DNA from: JAENVT01 sp963805445
Lineage (GTDB): Bacteria > Actinomycetota > Acidimicrobiia > Acidimicrobiales > Ilumatobacteraceae
NCBI GenBank assembly: GCA_963805445.1
Contig: CAWDUI010000010.1
Span: forward strand, 62,001 to 126,000
Direction: 5' to 3'
DNA length: 64,000 bases
Shown here piece by piece: positions 32,098-41,580 of this stretch (positions within the stretch are counted from its first letter, which is position 1; each line of letters opens with the position of its first letter). The position numbers were made by a program, and so were the translations under genes. The notes under the pieces were generated by a model that had not been told where the DNA came from, did no database searches, and worked only from the letters and a program-made list of their open reading frames with translations.

Positions 32098-32505
32098 CTA
32101 CTCGGTGATCTCTTTGATCTCGCCGGCGATGGTCTTGGCGATGTCGTCCTGCGGCATCCCCGTCTGCATCGCCATCATCTTCATCATGTCGCCCTGGACC
32201 TTGATCTTGCCGGCCATGAAGGCCTGCATTCCTGCTGCCTGATCCTGGTCGACGAATATCTTCTTTGCCGTGTCGTAGTCCGTGGTCAGCGTGAGGTCGG
32301 GCGTTTCCAAGGCGCCGCTCTCCATCACCAGGCTGCCCGACGAAGTATCGAGGAAGAGGTTGACATCACCGTCGCCGAACGGCACGTCGGTGATCACCTG
32401 GTTCATCCGCACGCTGATGGTGATCGGCGATGTCTGACCGGCGTACTTCTCGCGGATTGCCTTGGCAGCGTCCATCCACTCGGCTGAGAGAAAGGGGTAC
32501 GGCAT
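32098..32505 (-). CDS. SCP2 sterol-binding domain protein
   Basis: A 135-aa single-domain protein. Strands ITISVRMNQVITDVPFGDGD and DLTLTTDYDTAKKIFVDQD, then MQAFMAGKIKVQGDMMKMMA, which is the SCP2 core including the G(K/R)xKVxGD turn. It binds acyl-CoA or sterol-like lipids. The start at 32505 has the ribosome site GGAGGA 4 nt upstream. It converges on the acyl-CoA SDR gene. A D/E-rich C-terminus (GEIKEITE) closes the protein. Confidence 0.88.
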   Translation of the reverse strand: MPYPFLSAEWMDAAKAIREKYAGQTSPITISVRMNQVITDVPFGDGDVNLFLDTSSGSLVMESGALETPDLTLTTDYDTAKKIFVDQDQAAGMQAFMAGKIKVQGDMMKMMAMQTGMPQDDIAKTIAGEIKEITE

Positions 32506-32634
32506 GAATCCTCCACTTTTCGGGTTCTGCACGACTCGGATACGGCGTCGGCTCAACCTAGCCGTCCCTGCGCCAGGTGAACAGATCGTTCAATTCTTTT
32601 CGAATCGGTGGATCCGGCGGTAACGATGGGTCCA

Positions 32635-34194
<1,560 letters not shown>

Positions 34195-35013
34195 TCAGGG
34201 CCCGACGCAACGCCGGATCTCGTCTCGGGTAGCAACAGCTTCGCGGCAGGCGGCATCGGCGAAATCGTCGCCGCTCGATGCGTAGAGGATCGCCCTCGAT
34301 GAGTTGATGACCATGCCGAAGCCGTCGGCGGTCGCCCCGGCGGCCACGGTGGCAGCGATGTCGCCACCCTGGGCCCCGACGCCCGGGACCAGGATCGGCA
34401 GGTCGCCGACGATCTTGCGCACCGCGCCGAGCTCGTCGGGAAACGTCGCGCCGACAACCAGTCCGCATTCGCCAATTGCGTCCCATTCCGAAGCGGCTCT
34501 CCGGGCTACGTGCGCGTACAACGGCTCGCCGTCGATGTCGAGCGACTGGAAGTCGCTGCCGCCAGGGTTCGACGTGCGACACAGCACGAACACGCCGTGG
34601 TCGCGGTAGGCCAGGTACGGCTCGATGGAGTCCGTGCCGAGGTAAGGATTGACCGTCACGGCGTCGGCGCCGTAGCGCTCGAAGGCCTCGCGGGCGTACT
34701 GCCGCGCCGTGGGGCCGATGTCGCCACGCTTGGCGTCGAGGATCAACAGCACATCGGGATATGTGTCGTGGATGTACCGACACAGCCGTTCGAGCTCCGG
34801 CTCGGCTCGCTGCGCGGCGAAGTAGGCGAATTGCGGCTTGAAGGCACACACCGTGTGGGCGGTCGCATCGACGATCGCCTTGCAGAACTCATACGTCGCC
34901 TGGTTGCCCGGGGGGAAGGCACTCGGGAGTCGAGCAGGATCGGGGTCGAGACCGACACAGAGCATCGACTCCGACGATCTCCAAGCCGCCTGCAACGTGG
35001 AGTGGAACGCCAT
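34195..35013 (-). CDS. pyrF: Orotidine-5'-phosphate decarboxylase
   Basis: Last step of UMP synthesis (272 aa), of the longer actinobacterial type. N-terminus SSESMLCVGLDPDPARLP, the catalytic LILDAKRGDIGPTARQYARE with the Asp-Lys-Asp array, AVTVNPYLGTDSIEPYL and the phosphate-binding VPGVGAQGGD. It shares no overlap with serA (ends meet at 34194/34195). It is the last gene of a minus-strand run that begins with the ApbE cluster, although a TAGATT box 9 nt before its ATG suggests separate transcription. Confidence 0.95.
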   Translation of the reverse strand: MAFHSTLQAAWRSSESMLCVGLDPDPARLPSAFPPGNQATYEFCKAIVDATAHTVCAFKPQFAYFAAQRAEPELERLCRYIHDTYPDVLLILDAKRGDIGPTARQYAREAFERYGADAVTVNPYLGTDSIEPYLAYRDHGVFVLCRTSNPGGSDFQSLDIDGEPLYAHVARRAASEWDAIGECGLVVGATFPDELGAVRKIVGDLPILVPGVGAQGGDIAATVAAGATADGFGMVINSSRAILYASSGDDFADAACREAVATRDEIRRCVGP

Positions 35014-35626
35014 GCGGTGGCGAATCTACCCCGTACGCACCCGATCGGACGGCCTTCTTCGGCTCCTCGGGGCGCAACGCCCACTTCTGCGCGCTGCGCA
35101 GCGTGACGAGACGGAACAACGTGAGTTGCAACACCAAGATGGTCGACCCGAGCACGAACCACTGCAGCAAGGTGTTGTGCCGGTCCTGGCCCGCCAGGAA
35201 CGTGTGCACCGTTGCCGTGATCCACAACACCACACTGGTGAGGTGGATCGCATGCCAGATCTTGCGCTTGATGTGTCGCATCATCCACGACGTGATCTGG
35301 ATCGCCATGAGGAAGTAGAAACCGACGATCCCCCAGGCGACGGCCCCGGTCTTCCATGGTGACTTCATCGGGATGAAGAGCTCGCGCCAACCGAAGTAGA
35401 CGAAGTTGTCTGCCCACAGACCGCCGAGGTGCACGGCGACGAACACCAACGACAACGTCCCGAGATATCGATGCAGGTCGAGGAGCCAGGCCGGAACGCC
35501 GCGTTTGCGCACGAGCCGGCCCGACAACGTGAGGCCCCACAAGATGGAGGCGGTCACCGTCGCCCAGGCAACGATGCCGCTCGATCGGGCGACGTACCAG
35601 GCAAGTTTGTCGGTGACGGCAATCAT
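34889..35626 (-). CDS. Ferric reductase-like transmembrane protein
   Basis: Six-helix haem-binding membrane protein. Helices carry the paired His of the ferric-reductase domain: DLHRYLGTLSLVFVAVHLGG and WHAIHLTSVVLWITATVHTF. The frame as read runs 125 bp into pyrF and ends in residues unlike the family. In another frame a TAG at 35026-35028 would end the protein (RVRTG) 12 bp before pyrF, so one extra base near 35045 probably hides the true stop. The ATG overlaps the apbE stop by 4 bp, so the two are coupled; the protein probably passes electrons to a flavinylated or metal partner. Confidence 0.85.
   Translation of the reverse strand: MIAVTDKLAWYVARSSGIVAWATVTASILWGLTLSGRLVRKRGVPAWLLDLHRYLGTLSLVFVAVHLGGLWADNFVYFGWRELFIPMKSPWKTGAVAWGIVGFYFLMAIQITSWMMRHIKRKIWHAIHLTSVVLWITATVHTFLAGQDRHNTLLQWFVLGSTILVLQLTLFRLVTLRSAQKWALRPEEPKKAVRSGAYGVDSPPHGVPLHVAGGLEIVGVDALCRSRPRSCSTPECLPPGQPGDV
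35023..35028 (-). promoter_or_regulatory. -10 box of pyrF
   Basis: TAGATT on the minus strand ends 9 nt before the pyrF ATG, overlapping the probable true 3' end of the upstream gene. Confidence 0.4.
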
Positions 35627-36546
35627 TGGTCGGACTCCTGCACTACGTAGACGTGATCAGCACTGATCATCCAGGCTTTCACATCCGCCGAGCGCAACAG
35701 TGCTGCTCCCTCGACGCTACCGGCAATGATCGCCGCCTTGGCCAGTGCTTCGGCTCGCGCTGCGCTCTGATCGGCGACAGCGACGGCGACGAGGTCGGTG
35801 TTGGCGGGTCGGCCGGTGCGGGGGTCGATGATGTGGTGGTGCTCGATGTCGCCCCGGGTCCAACGACGAATCGCCACCGTGCTCATCACGAGCGCGCCGG
35901 AGAACAGTGCGTGGTGATCGACCGCGGCGCCGGTCACGGGATGCAGCAGCGGTACCTGCCAGCCGTTCTCGTCGACCGGCTCGCCTGCAGAGTGGATGTC
36001 GCCGCCGAGTGAGACGTAGGCGGAGTTGGCGCCGGCGGCGATCAGTTCGTTGGCGACGAGATCGGCTGCCAGGCCCTTGCCGATACCACCGAGGTCGATC
36101 GACAGTCCGTCCAGCAGCCGAACCCAGTTGTTCGAGATCTCGAGTCCCGCCAGGCCGTTGGCGGGCATGGTTTCGGGTGTGTCGCACGGCCGGCTGGACT
36201 GTTCGACGATCTCGGCAAAGGTGCGGTCGTAGCCGAGTTGTTCGAGACTGGTGCGGATCGACGGATCGAACAGGCCGCGAGTCTCGACGTGCATGTGCCG
36301 ACACAGCTGGAGTGCAGCGACGAGATCGTCACTGCACTCCAGCCAGTCGCCTCGCCGCGCCTGGAGACGGTTGAGCTCGCTGTCGGGAAGAAAGCGGCTC
36401 CACGTTCTTTCGAGCTGTCGGAGACGGGAGAACCCATCACTGATGAGTTCGACCGGGCCGTCGACCAGGATCTCGCTGGGAGAACCCATCAGTCGCGCCG
36501 TCGAACGATGCCACGTGCGCTCCTCGGCCACCCCCGTGGTCAGCAT
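35623..36546 (-). CDS. apbE: FAD:protein FMN transferase (ApbE family)
   Basis: About 307 aa. Attaches FMN to a Thr or Ser of extracytoplasmic redox proteins. Seen: ARLMGSPSEILVDG, LERTWSRFLPDSELNRLQ, the GGIGKGLAADLVANELIA block, AYVSLGGDIHSAGEP and HHHIIDPRTGRPANTDLVAV with the metal-binding acidic/His residues. The start at 36546 (MLTTGVAEERTW) overlaps the stop of the preceding gene. The longer open frame upstream only reads the GC-rich repeat and is rejected. It is followed directly by the ferric-reductase-like gene. No FMN-binding target domain is visible nearby. Confidence 0.9.
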   Translation of the reverse strand: MLTTGVAEERTWHRSTARLMGSPSEILVDGPVELISDGFSRLRQLERTWSRFLPDSELNRLQARRGDWLECSDDLVAALQLCRHMHVETRGLFDPSIRTSLEQLGYDRTFAEIVEQSSRPCDTPETMPANGLAGLEISNNWVRLLDGLSIDLGGIGKGLAADLVANELIAAGANSAYVSLGGDIHSAGEPVDENGWQVPLLHPVTGAAVDHHALFSGALVMSTVAIRRWTRGDIEHHHIIDPRTGRPANTDLVAVAVADQSAARAEALAKAAIIAGSVEGAALLRSADVKAWMISADHVYVVQESDQ

Positions 36547-37564
36547 CCACTTCCCGTGCACGGCGGCGGTGCCGGTGCGGCGCAGGTGCGGGTGCGGGTG
36601 CGGGTGCTGGTGCCGGGGCGGGTGCCGGGGCGGGTGCGGGGGCGGGTGCCGGGGCCGGTGCGGGTGCCGGTGCCGGGGCTGGTGCCGGGGCGGGTGCAGG
36701 TGCTGGTGCTGGTGCGGGTGCCGGTGCTGGTGCGGGTTCGGGGCCGGGGCGGGTGCCGGTGCTGGGGCTGGTGCCGGGGCCGGGGCAGGGGCAGGGGAAG
36801 GCGAAGGGGATGGCGCAGGTGATGGGCCAGCTGCCGGTGAAGGCGCGGGTGCAGGTGCAGGGGCGGCGCCGGGCTTCGATGTCCCCGGGGTTGCGCGCTG
36901 GTGTTGGTGCGGGGGCCGCAATAGCAGCAGCGGGGTCGACTAGCCGCCGTCGGAGCAACGGTGGCGACCGCCGTTGTGGCAGCCGGGTCCACAGCGAGCG
37001 GATCGACACCGGCAGCCACCGTGGTCGTCGCCGCTGCGGGATCGAGGGGGGCCAGCGTGGTCGGTGGCGCGATGGGGTTACCGAACTCGTCGACGTAGAC
37101 GACACGGTGGATGGTCTCGAGCAAGGTGGTCGGCGGCGCCGCATCGGCTTGCTTGGCCTCGAGCTGACGGGCGTCAGCGGTTGCCAACGAGGCGATGGTC
37201 GCCAGGAAGCCCGACGTCGCCAGGCCCGTGGCCAGGATGCGACCGGCGGCCGCCACGTGACGCCGGCGGCTGCCGAACAGACGAACACTGGTGTGTCGGT
37301 CGACGACGGCACCGCGGCGGTGTCGGTTGGTTGGATGACGATCGTCGGCGGCGTGACCGCTGCAGCAGCCGCTGCCGCGGCTGCTGCAGCAGTCGCCGGA
37401 GTGCCACTCGGTGGGCTCCAGGGTGCCCGGGCCGAGGCGACGGGCGGCATCGGGGCCTGTGGAGGGACGACGGTCGGCTGGGCGACGGATGGCGTCGTGC
37501 TGACACCGCTGCGCTTTCCCAACTTGGCGAGACGGGCGAGCTGTTGTTCGTTGAGTTCACTCAT
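36540..37564 (-). CDS. Membrane-anchored Ala/Pro-rich protein (frameshifted)
   Basis: Read across frames: MSELNEQQLARLAKLGKRSG, a Pro/Ala-rich cytoplasmic part with an 11-Ala run, a shift near 37275, then RRRHVAAAGRILATGLATSG and one membrane helix, QADAAPPTTLLETIHRVVYV, a Thr/Pro/Ala stretch and a long Ala-Pro repeat ending in PPCTGSGC. The segment LETIHRVVYVDE after the helix resembles VEQIDDYIVVH of the two upstream proteins. Its ATG overlaps the stop of the upstream gene and its stop overlaps the apbE ATG. No known domain. The rigid Ala-Pro stalk probably spans the envelope. Confidence 0.6.
36566..36800. repeat. Degenerate 6-bp tandem repeat coding for Ala-Pro
   Basis: About 235 bp of GGTGCN / GGGGCN units (plus strand). 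On the minus strand one frame reads alternating Ala-Pro for some 60-75 residues, forming the C-terminal part of the preceding membrane protein. The repeat continues in degenerate form (Pro-Ala-Ser-Gly) to about 36880. Such runs are prone to slippage and to assembly error. Confidence 0.8.
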
Positions 37565-38296
37565 TGGCAGTTCCACACTCCGTTGTCTTCGAGTTGGGGC
37601 TGTTTACATCCAGCTGGAATTGGTGGGATCGGCTTGCTTGCCGGCCAGTCTTTCGGGATGCGAGCACCTGGTGGCACGGTCGCGGTCGTCGGCGCGGCGG
37701 TCGTAACGGTCGGCGCCGGCGGTTGTGTCGTCGGCGCGGAGGTCGTGACGGTCGGCGCCTGCGGTTGTGTCGTCGGGGCAGATGTGGGTGCGGCCTCCGG
37801 GGCGGTGTCGGTGCGGCCGTCGGTGGGGGCGTGGAGGCCGGCCACGGAGCCATCGTCGGCCATGGTGCGGCCGTGGTCACGGGAGTCGGCGCAGCCGCCG
37901 TCGTGTCAGGGGAAGGCGGGTTGGTCGGCGTCGGGGCTTGGGTCTGTGGCGCATCGGGTGCGGCACCGGCGCTCTGTTGCGCAGGAGCGGCAACGACGGT
38001 ACCGGCGATGGCGTGCCGACCGGTGCGGCGTGTGCCGCCGAAGCAGCACCCGCGGGCACTGCCGCGGCCACTGCGGCCACCGCAGACGCGGCGAGATCGG
38101 CCGCGCCATCAATGGCGTCTCCAGGGGTCGAGTGGACGACGATGTAGTCGTCGATCAACTCCACCTGCTTGCTACCAGCGAGCGGCGGGGCGGCGCTGGC
38201 GAACAGGCCACCGCCGACGATTGCGACGGCGACGCAAGCCACGCCCAGTGTCGTGGTTGCGGAAATGATGTACGTGACTGCGAGACGGCGTTCCAC
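37561..38296 (-). CDS. Membrane-anchored Thr/Pro-rich protein (two frameshifts)
   Basis: GTG start MERRLAVTYIISATTTLG with one membrane helix (to about residue 33), then KQVELIDDYIVVHST, an Ala-rich stretch and, after shifts near 37970 and 37865, a Thr/Pro/Ala region with repeats (APTTQPQAPTVTT, APTTQPPAPTVTT). The C-terminal end RIPKDWPASKPIPPIP continues to AGCKQPQLEDNGVWNCQ with two Cys. I know no family. It is a paralogue of the gene at 38449-38947, and its stop overlaps the next gene's ATG. Confidence 0.6.
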
Positions 38297-38448
38297 ACGA
38301 TCACCCTTCTGTCATCAATTTGTCATGAGGCGGCTTAAGACTCACCCAGATGTGTTCTGGGCCACATCGTCTATCGGTCGCAGATACGGCCTGCTCAAGC
38401 AAGTTCTCGTCAAGAAAAGGGCGCATCTGGGGTGTCCGAGCCGACATC

Positions 38449-38947
38449 TCAGTCGTCGGTGCCGTGGTCGTCGTCGCCGTGGTCGTCAGAGCCGTGATGA
38501 GGAGCGACCGTGACGTCGGGGTGCCGGTCGATCGGGTTCCGCACGCCGCCGCCCCCGACGGTGTTGTCGGGCTCCGAGGGATGGCTGTTGTCGGGGGGCC
38601 GCAACTGCGGTCGGCGCAGCTGCCTTCGGCTGGCGGGCAGCGGTGGTCGGCGGTGCAGACGTGGTGAGCGGTTGGGTGATCTCGACGGTTTCCGGAACCG
38701 GCGCCACGGTGGCCGGCTCGGTCGCCACCGGGTCGGTCGCGACCGTCACGGGTGCGACGGTCGTTTCCGCGGCGGTCGTGTGCACGACGATGTAGTCGTC
38801 GATCTGCTCGACCCGCTTCACTCCGGGGTTGGACGACGTGGCCGCTTCGGCGAACAGGCCTCCGGCGACTGCGGCAATCGCAAGGCTCGCCGTAGCGAGC
38901 GTGACGGTGACCGATATTGCGGAGACCTTTGCTGTGCGACGTTCCAT
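38449..38947 (-). CDS. Membrane-anchored protein with His/Asp-rich tail (frameshifted)
   Basis: Starts MERRTAKVSAISVTVTLATA with one membrane helix, then KRVEQIDDYIVVHTTAAETT and a Val/Thr/Pro-rich linker. Removing one C from the CCCCCC run near 38595 joins it to PDNSHPSEPDNTVGGGGVRN and a tail reading APHHGSDDHGDDDHGTDD, ending at 38449. The tail looks metal-binding. About 165 aa, function unknown. First of three tandem related genes upstream of apbE. The ribosome site GAAAGGG lies 8-10 nt before the ATG. Confidence 0.6.
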
Positions 38948-38966
38948 CAGCGACACCCTTTCGTCA

Positions 38967-39311
38967 TCATTTCGTAATGACACGTCCTACGACCAAAAGG
39001 GTTTGGTCTTCAGGCATAAAGTTGTCGCGAGTACCCAAATATACCCACTGCGGAAGATTCCAAACCGGTCGGAGCGCTGTACGCCGGCCCAGGTCAGGGC
39101 GGCGGAACGTCAGAAATCCTTCCACGCTGATCGCCCCGGTCGGGCACATGTCGGCAGCTTGTCGACGGCGACCGCGCAGCGACTCGGGAGGTTCTTCCTG
39201 CAAGATGTACAAGAATCCGTCGCTGCGCACCTCGAACACCTCGGGGCAGAACTGCATGCACGAGCCCGTCGAGGCACACACGTCGAAATCAACGGTGACT
39301 TTGTATGACAT
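38967..39311 (-). CDS. Ferredoxin, 4Fe-4S or 3Fe-4S type
   Basis: Small electron carrier. MSYKVTVDFDVCASTGSCMQ, FCPEVFEVRSDG and MCPTGAISVEG hold Cys12, Cys18, Cys22 and Cys56, enough for one 4Fe-4S cluster. As read it continues for 50 residues without similarity. Removing one T from the TTT in GGATTTCTGA would give SVEGF and a stop at 39110, the normal length of about 64 aa, so the tail is probably an artefact. Strong ribosome site GAGGAG. It lies just upstream of the ApbE/ferric-reductase operon and could feed it electrons (inference). Confidence 0.88.
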   Translation of the reverse strand: MSYKVTVDFDVCASTGSCMQFCPEVFEVRSDGFLYILQEEPPESLRGRRRQAADMCPTGAISVEGFLTFRRPDLGRRTALRPVWNLPQWVYLGTRDNFMPEDQTLLVVGRVITK

Positions 39312-39326
39312 CGTGGCTCCTCGGTC

Positions 39327-39698
39327 TTAGGCCTTGGCGGGACGATAGCCGTCGGCGATTGCATCTTCGGCGTTGGCGTAGCACCGCTCAGCGACGGTGC
39401 GAGCGTAGAAGCGCCCGCCCGGGACATGGAAGATCCCTGAGTTGTCGTTGGCCTTGACGGGATAGCCGTCGGGACAATCACCGTTGACCGGCGCCTTCCA
39501 ATTCGCCGATGGCTCGGCAATCGGCGAAGCGGCATCCGTGGGCCTGGCAACGTCGGTGGCCTTTGGCTTCGTCTCGAGCGGCGGCCATGCCGCTGATGCG
39601 TCCGGCGCCGCCTGCCGTTGCCGCCAGGCGCGGTAGGCGTAAAAGCCTCCGCCAGCGAGAACGCCGAGCCAGAACAATCGCCGCATCCAACGCATCAT
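39327..39698 (-). CDS. Membrane-anchored protein with C-terminal PGGRFY-type (sunset-like) domain
   Basis: A 123-aa protein with an N-terminal helix (MMRWMRRLFWLGVLAGGGFY), a charged linker and a C-terminal module DGYPVKANDNSGIFHVPGGR followed by FYARTVAERCYANAEDAIAD. I recall this C-terminal pattern from actinobacterial proteins labelled sunset domain, a presumed extracellular module; that match is from memory. It starts 12 bp after the leuA stop, so it may be co-transcribed with leuA. Function unknown. Confidence 0.7.
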   Translation of the reverse strand: MMRWMRRLFWLGVLAGGGFYAYRAWRQRQAAPDASAAWPPLETKPKATDVARPTDAASPIAEPSANWKAPVNGDCPDGYPVKANDNSGIFHVPGGRFYARTVAERCYANAEDAIADGYRPAKA

Positions 39699-39709
39699 GG
39701 GCGATGACC

Positions 39710-41395
39710 TTACAGCTGATGCCGTTCGTGGGCGTTCAATACCGCGCGCAGCGAGGCGGTGATGATGTTGGGGTCCACGCCGACCCCCCACAGCACGCTG
39801 CCCTCGGGCCGCGACGTTTCGACGTACGCGACGGCGTTGGCCTCCGAGCCCTGCCCGATGGCGTGCTCGGCGTAGTCGAGCACGTTGAGCTCGGCGTCGA
39901 CACCCTCGCACAGCGCGTGGACGAAGGCGTCGATGGGTCCGTTGCCTTCGCCGACGATGGTGACGGGCAGGCCGTCGACGACGAGTTGGGCGGTGATCGA
40001 CGTGCGCCCGGTGGCCGAGTCGCTGTGCAGTTCGTGACTGTTCAGTCGGAACCGCGGCTCGGAGGGGAGGTAGTTGTGCTGGAACGCCTCCCACATCACG
40101 ACGGGACTGATCTCGGTGCCGGAATCCTCGGTGATGTGTTGGATGGTCTTGGAGAACTCGATCTGCAGCCGGCGCGGCAGGTCGAAGCCGTGTTCGGCCT
40201 TCATCATGTAGGCGACGCCGCCCTTGCCCGACTGCGAGTTGACCCGGATGACCGCCTCGTACGACCGTCCGACGTGCTTCGGGTCGATCGGCAGGTACGG
40301 AATGCCCCATTGGTCGTAGTTGTCGGGCAGGGCCTCGAAGCCCTTCTTGATGGCATCCTGGTGGCTTCCGCTGAACGAGGTGTACACGAGGTCGCCGGCA
40401 TAGGGATGTCGAGGGGGAACGGGCAAGCGGTTGCAGTACTCGGCGACGCGTCGCAGCGCGTCGATGTCGGTGATGTCGAGCTCCGGGTCCACGCCGTTGC
40501 TGAACAGGTTCATGGCCAGGTTGACGATGTCGACGTTGCCGGTTCGCTCGCCGTTGCCGAACAGGGTTCCTTCGACGCGATCGGCACCGGCCATCACGCC
40601 GAACTCGGCGGCGGCGACGGCGCAACCACGATCGTTGTGCGGGTGCAGGCTGACGACGACCGAGTCGCGATTGCGGATCGTGCGGCCGAACCACTCGATC
40701 ACATCGCCGTACACGTTCGGCGTGTAGCACTCCACCGTGGCGGGCAGGTTGAGGATGATCGGCTTCTCGGGCGTCGGCTCGACGACGTCCATCACCGCCT
40801 CGCAGATCCGAACCGCGAACTCGGGCTCGGTCAGGGTGAAGCTCTCCGGTGAGTATTCGTAGCGGATCTCGGTGCGCCCCATCGTCTGCTCCAGCTTGCG
40901 GCACAGCTTGGCGGCGTTGACGGCGATGTCGACGATGCCATCCATGTCGAGTCCGAACACGACCTCACGTTGCAGGGGGTTCGTCGAGTTGTAGAAGTGC
41001 ACGATGGCCCGTGGTGCGCCCTGCAGGCATTCGTATGTTCGCTCGATCAGCTCGGCGCGGCATTGCACGAGCACTTGGATCTCGACGTCGTCGGGGATCA
41101 GGTCCTCTTCGATCAGCTGGCGGATGAAGTCGAAGTCGGGCTGGCTCGCCGCGGGAAAGCCGACCTCGATCTCCTTGAACCCCATCTTCACCAAGGCGTC
41201 GAACATGTGCCGCTTGCGCTGCGGGTCCATCGGGTCGATCAGCGCCTGGTTGCCATCGCGAAGGTCGACGCTGCACCACAGCGGGGCCTTGTCGATCACG
41301 ACATTCGGCCACGTGCGGTCGTGGAGCACGACGGGGACGAACGGTTGGTACTTGGCGAACTGCATCTTCTTCGGTGTTGCGGGTTGTGGAGGCAT
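39710..41395 (-). CDS. leuA: 2-isopropylmalate synthase
   Basis: First leucine-specific enzyme (561 aa), the longer actinobacterial/type II form. Catalytic-site sequence WCSVDLRDGNQALIDPMDPQ, IEVGFPAASQPDFDFIRQLI, HPHNDRGCAVAAAEFGVMAG (metal-binding HxHND) and GERTGNVDIVNLAMNLFSNG. The C-terminal LeuA dimer domain, the site of leucine feedback, is present (GRTSITAQLVVDGLPVTIVG). It is intact. The leader upstream contains a Leu-rich peptide and a terminator, so expression should fall when charged leucyl-tRNA is plentiful. Confidence 0.97.
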   Translation of the reverse strand: MPPQPATPKKMQFAKYQPFVPVVLHDRTWPNVVIDKAPLWCSVDLRDGNQALIDPMDPQRKRHMFDALVKMGFKEIEVGFPAASQPDFDFIRQLIEEDLIPDDVEIQVLVQCRAELIERTYECLQGAPRAIVHFYNSTNPLQREVVFGLDMDGIVDIAVNAAKLCRKLEQTMGRTEIRYEYSPESFTLTEPEFAVRICEAVMDVVEPTPEKPIILNLPATVECYTPNVYGDVIEWFGRTIRNRDSVVVSLHPHNDRGCAVAAAEFGVMAGADRVEGTLFGNGERTGNVDIVNLAMNLFSNGVDPELDITDIDALRRVAEYCNRLPVPPRHPYAGDLVYTSFSGSHQDAIKKGFEALPDNYDQWGIPYLPIDPKHVGRSYEAVIRVNSQSGKGGVAYMMKAEHGFDLPRRLQIEFSKTIQHITEDSGTEISPVVMWEAFQHNYLPSEPRFRLNSHELHSDSATGRTSITAQLVVDGLPVTIVGEGNGPIDAFVHALCEGVDAELNVLDYAEHAIGQGSEANAVAYVETSRPEGSVLWGVGVDPNIITASLRAVLNAHERHQL

Positions 41396-41434
41396 GACTG
41401 GCTTTCTGGAACGGGGTGAATGCGGAAACGACTC

Positions 41435-41472
41435 GGAAAAATGAAGAACCCCCCGACCGATCGGTGGGGGGT
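41435..41472 (-). terminator. Attenuator terminator of leuA
   Basis: On the minus strand ACCCCCC (41472-41466) pairs with GGGGGGT (41454-41448) around an ACCGATCGGT core, followed by TTCTTCATTTTT. It lies between the Leu leader peptide and the leuA ATG, the position expected for an attenuator. Confidence 0.8.
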
Positions 41473-41474
41473 GC

Positions 41475-41504
41475 GGGCAAGCGTGAAGAACGCGACGCTT
41501 GCCC
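41475..41504 (-). promoter_or_regulatory. Leader hairpin (pause or protector) of the leuA attenuator
   Basis: Perfect 10-bp inverted repeat: GGGCAAGCGT and ACGCTTGCCC around a 10-nt loop. It begins at the last base of the leader peptide stop codon, so a ribosome stalled on the Leu codons would affect it. Confidence 0.75.
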
Positions 41505-41539
41505 TACATAAGCAGAAGGAGGTTGCGAGCGGCGGACAT
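41504..41539 (-). CDS. leuL: Leucine leader peptide of leuA
   Basis: Eleven-residue ORF MSAARNLLLLM with four successive Leu codons (CTC CTT CTG CTT) just before its end. GGGAAG lies a few bases upstream of the ATG. With the two downstream hairpins it forms a complete ribosome-mediated attenuator for leuA: low charged Leu-tRNA stalls the ribosome and should favour read-through. Confidence 0.8.
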   Translation of the reverse strand: MSAARNLLLLM

Positions 41540-41580
41540 CGCTTCCCAGTGTGCCCGCGATCGCTGCCGTTGTCAACGCA

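Noticed and set aside
35623..36921. N-terminally extended 432-aa ApbE
   Set aside because: The extra 125 residues only translate the GC repeat in a His/Pro/Arg frame. The Ala-Pro frame belongs to the upstream gene, and the ApbE domain starts at 36546.
41435..41504. T-box or riboswitch as the leuA control element
   Set aside because: The short Leu-codon ORF and the terminator explain the leader. No T-box motif (TGGNACC-type) or aptamer core is visible.
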